Shown here: positions 63,072 to 64,000 of the stretch, piece after piece | Layout: each line of letters opens with the position of its first letter | How positions within the stretch are numbered: the stretch's first letter is position 1 | DNA from: Rhineura floridana | Taxonomy: Eukaryota; Chordata; Lepidosauria; Squamata; Rhineuridae | Direction: 5' to 3' | NCBI RefSeq assembly: GCF_030035675.1 | Contig: NC_084482.1 | Span: 223,244,943 to 223,308,942, forward strand | Length of the DNA: 64,000 nt | Made by a program: the position numbers and the translations under genes | Notes under the pieces: model-generated | Told to the model about the DNA's origin: nothing | Seen by the model: the letters and a program-made list of their open reading frames with translations, nothing else | Database searches by the model: none

Positions 63072-64000
63072 ATGGTTAGGGACTGCGGGATGGTCGCCCT
63101 CATGGGAAAGTGTGACATCAAATCTGCCTTCCGTCTCCTCCCTGTGCACCCACGGGACTTTGAGCTGTTAGGCTTTGCCTTCATGGGCAAATATTATGTG
63201 GATAGGGCATTGCCTATGGGCTGCTCCATCTCATGCTCGGTTTTTGAGCGCTTCAGTTCTCTCTTGGAGTGGGCAGTCAGGAGACGGGCTGGCCGGCAAT
63301 CAGTGGTGCATTATTTGGACGACTTCTTGTTTGCGGGCCCTGCAGACTCGGGCACCTGTCAGGCATTTATGGAGCAGTTCGCGGGGATGGCAGGGGAACT
63401 GGGTGTTCCCCTCGCAGCTGAGAAAACTGAGGGCCCGTCCACTACCCTCACTTTCCTGGGCATAGAGATCGATACAGTGGCCCAATGCTGCAGGCTCCCA
63501 CAGGATAAGCTGGTGGCCCTTAAGGGGAAGATCTCGGAGGTGGTTGGGGCGAAGAAGGTGACATTGGCCACACTTCAACAGCTGGCAGGACATATGACCT
63601 TTGCATGCAGGGTGGTAGCACCTGGGCACGCATTCTTGCGGCGCGTGTATGAGGCCATGGCGGGCCTATCACGCCCCCACCACCACACACGTGTTACAGC
63701 CGCTCTCCGGGAGGACCTGGCAGTTTGGTCCACCTTCCTACGGGAATTCAATGGGGTCTCCTTATGGAGAAAGGATCGCCTGTTGGAAGCGGAGCTACAG
63801 GTGAGCTCCGACGCCTCAGGTTCCTGCGGTTTTGGGGTCATTTTCCATGACTCATGGTGTCATGGCAGCTGGCCACAGAACTGGGCGCAGGCTGGCCTAA
63901 CCAGAGACCTGACCCTTCTGGAGTTCTTCCCCATTGTCGTGGCCGTACACCTTTGGCCTGACAAACTGGGCAATTCCTCAGTCCACTTTTGGTGCGACAA
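63072..64000 (+). mobile_element. Ngaro-like fossil part: reverse transcriptase / RNase H, unit 3 (partial)
   Basis: RT with the YLDD box and part of RNase H, running off the right edge. It matches 32783-33711 in unit 2 closely. Confidence 0.8.

Larger units (their letters stand above)
59231..64000. repeat. Tandem segmental repeat, unit 3 (start only)
   Basis: This matches the starts of units 1 and 2: V2R exon 3, intron 2 and the left part of the Ngaro-like fossil. It runs off the right edge, so the array continues beyond the window. Confidence 0.93.
60230..64000 (+). mobile_element. Ngaro-like retrotransposon fossil, unit 3 (cut by window edge)
   Basis: The same insertion in intron 2 of gene C. 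Leader, gag-like region (about 61283-62886) and the first part of RT/RNase H (from about 63072) are visible; the rest is outside the window. It is broken. The unit-2 copy is its closest relative in length. Confidence 0.85.

Noticed and set aside
1-64000. tRNA, rRNA or CRISPR-like arrays
   Set aside because: No cloverleaf boxes with CCA context, no rRNA stretches and no regular short-repeat/spacer pattern were found; the periodic signals are the 30 kb units, a 150-base repeat and a minisatellite.
1-64000. Mere duplication of one haplotype in the assembly
   Set aside because: Not fully excluded, but the third unit start, simple-repeat length differences, different Ngaro fossil lengths and the patchy exon 3 divergence fit true tandem copies better.

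Overview
The window looks like squamate reptile DNA, probably a lizard. The evidence is a cluster of vomeronasal type-2 receptor (V2R, class C GPCR) genes mixed with repeats typical of squamates: Bov-B, L2 and CR1-type LINEs, a copia fragment, tyrosine-recombinase retrotransposons and palindromic hAT miniature elements. The genes have introns and there is no sign of bacterial organisation. The species is not identifiable by eye.

The whole window is a head-to-tail tandem repeat with a period of about 30.3 kb. Position 1 matches 28942 and 59231, so there are two full units and the start of a third. Units differ by only a few bases per kb in most places. All three carry the same transposon insertions at the same sites, so the duplications are younger than those insertions. 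No junction with single-copy DNA is visible.

The host genes are V2R receptors on the minus strand. Gene A is cut by the left edge (exons 1, 2 and part of 3; 1-13120). Gene B is complete (23212-43411): six exons that splice in frame into a predicted 869-residue receptor with signal peptide, ligand-binding domain, cysteine-rich linker and seven-helix domain. Gene C is cut by the right edge (exons 3-6; 53501-59738, with exons 1-2 outside the window). The roughly 10 kb spacer between genes (13121-23211 and 43412-53500) holds a CR1-type LINE, a copia remnant, an L2 LINE, hAT miniature elements and two stray V2R exon-5 copies from a different receptor lineage. One of these has kept its frame and both splice sites.

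Intron 2 of every gene holds a Ngaro-like (DIRS-order) retrotransposon on the opposite strand, with gag-like, RT/RNase H, tyrosine recombinase and SGNH-hydrolase parts (about 1000-5684, 29941-35975, 60230-right edge). These are treated as fossils. Intron 1 carries Bov-B and L2-type pieces, intron 3 an L2 LINE and a hAT miniature element, and intron 5 a Helitron-like element with an internal minisatellite.

Two observations stand out. Between genes B and C the seven-helix exon looks identical, while the ligand-binding exon differs at 11 residues inside a block of raised divergence, which points to diversifying selection or gene conversion. There is also a preserved orphan cysteine-rich exon. 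I see no rRNA, tRNA or CRISPR arrays.
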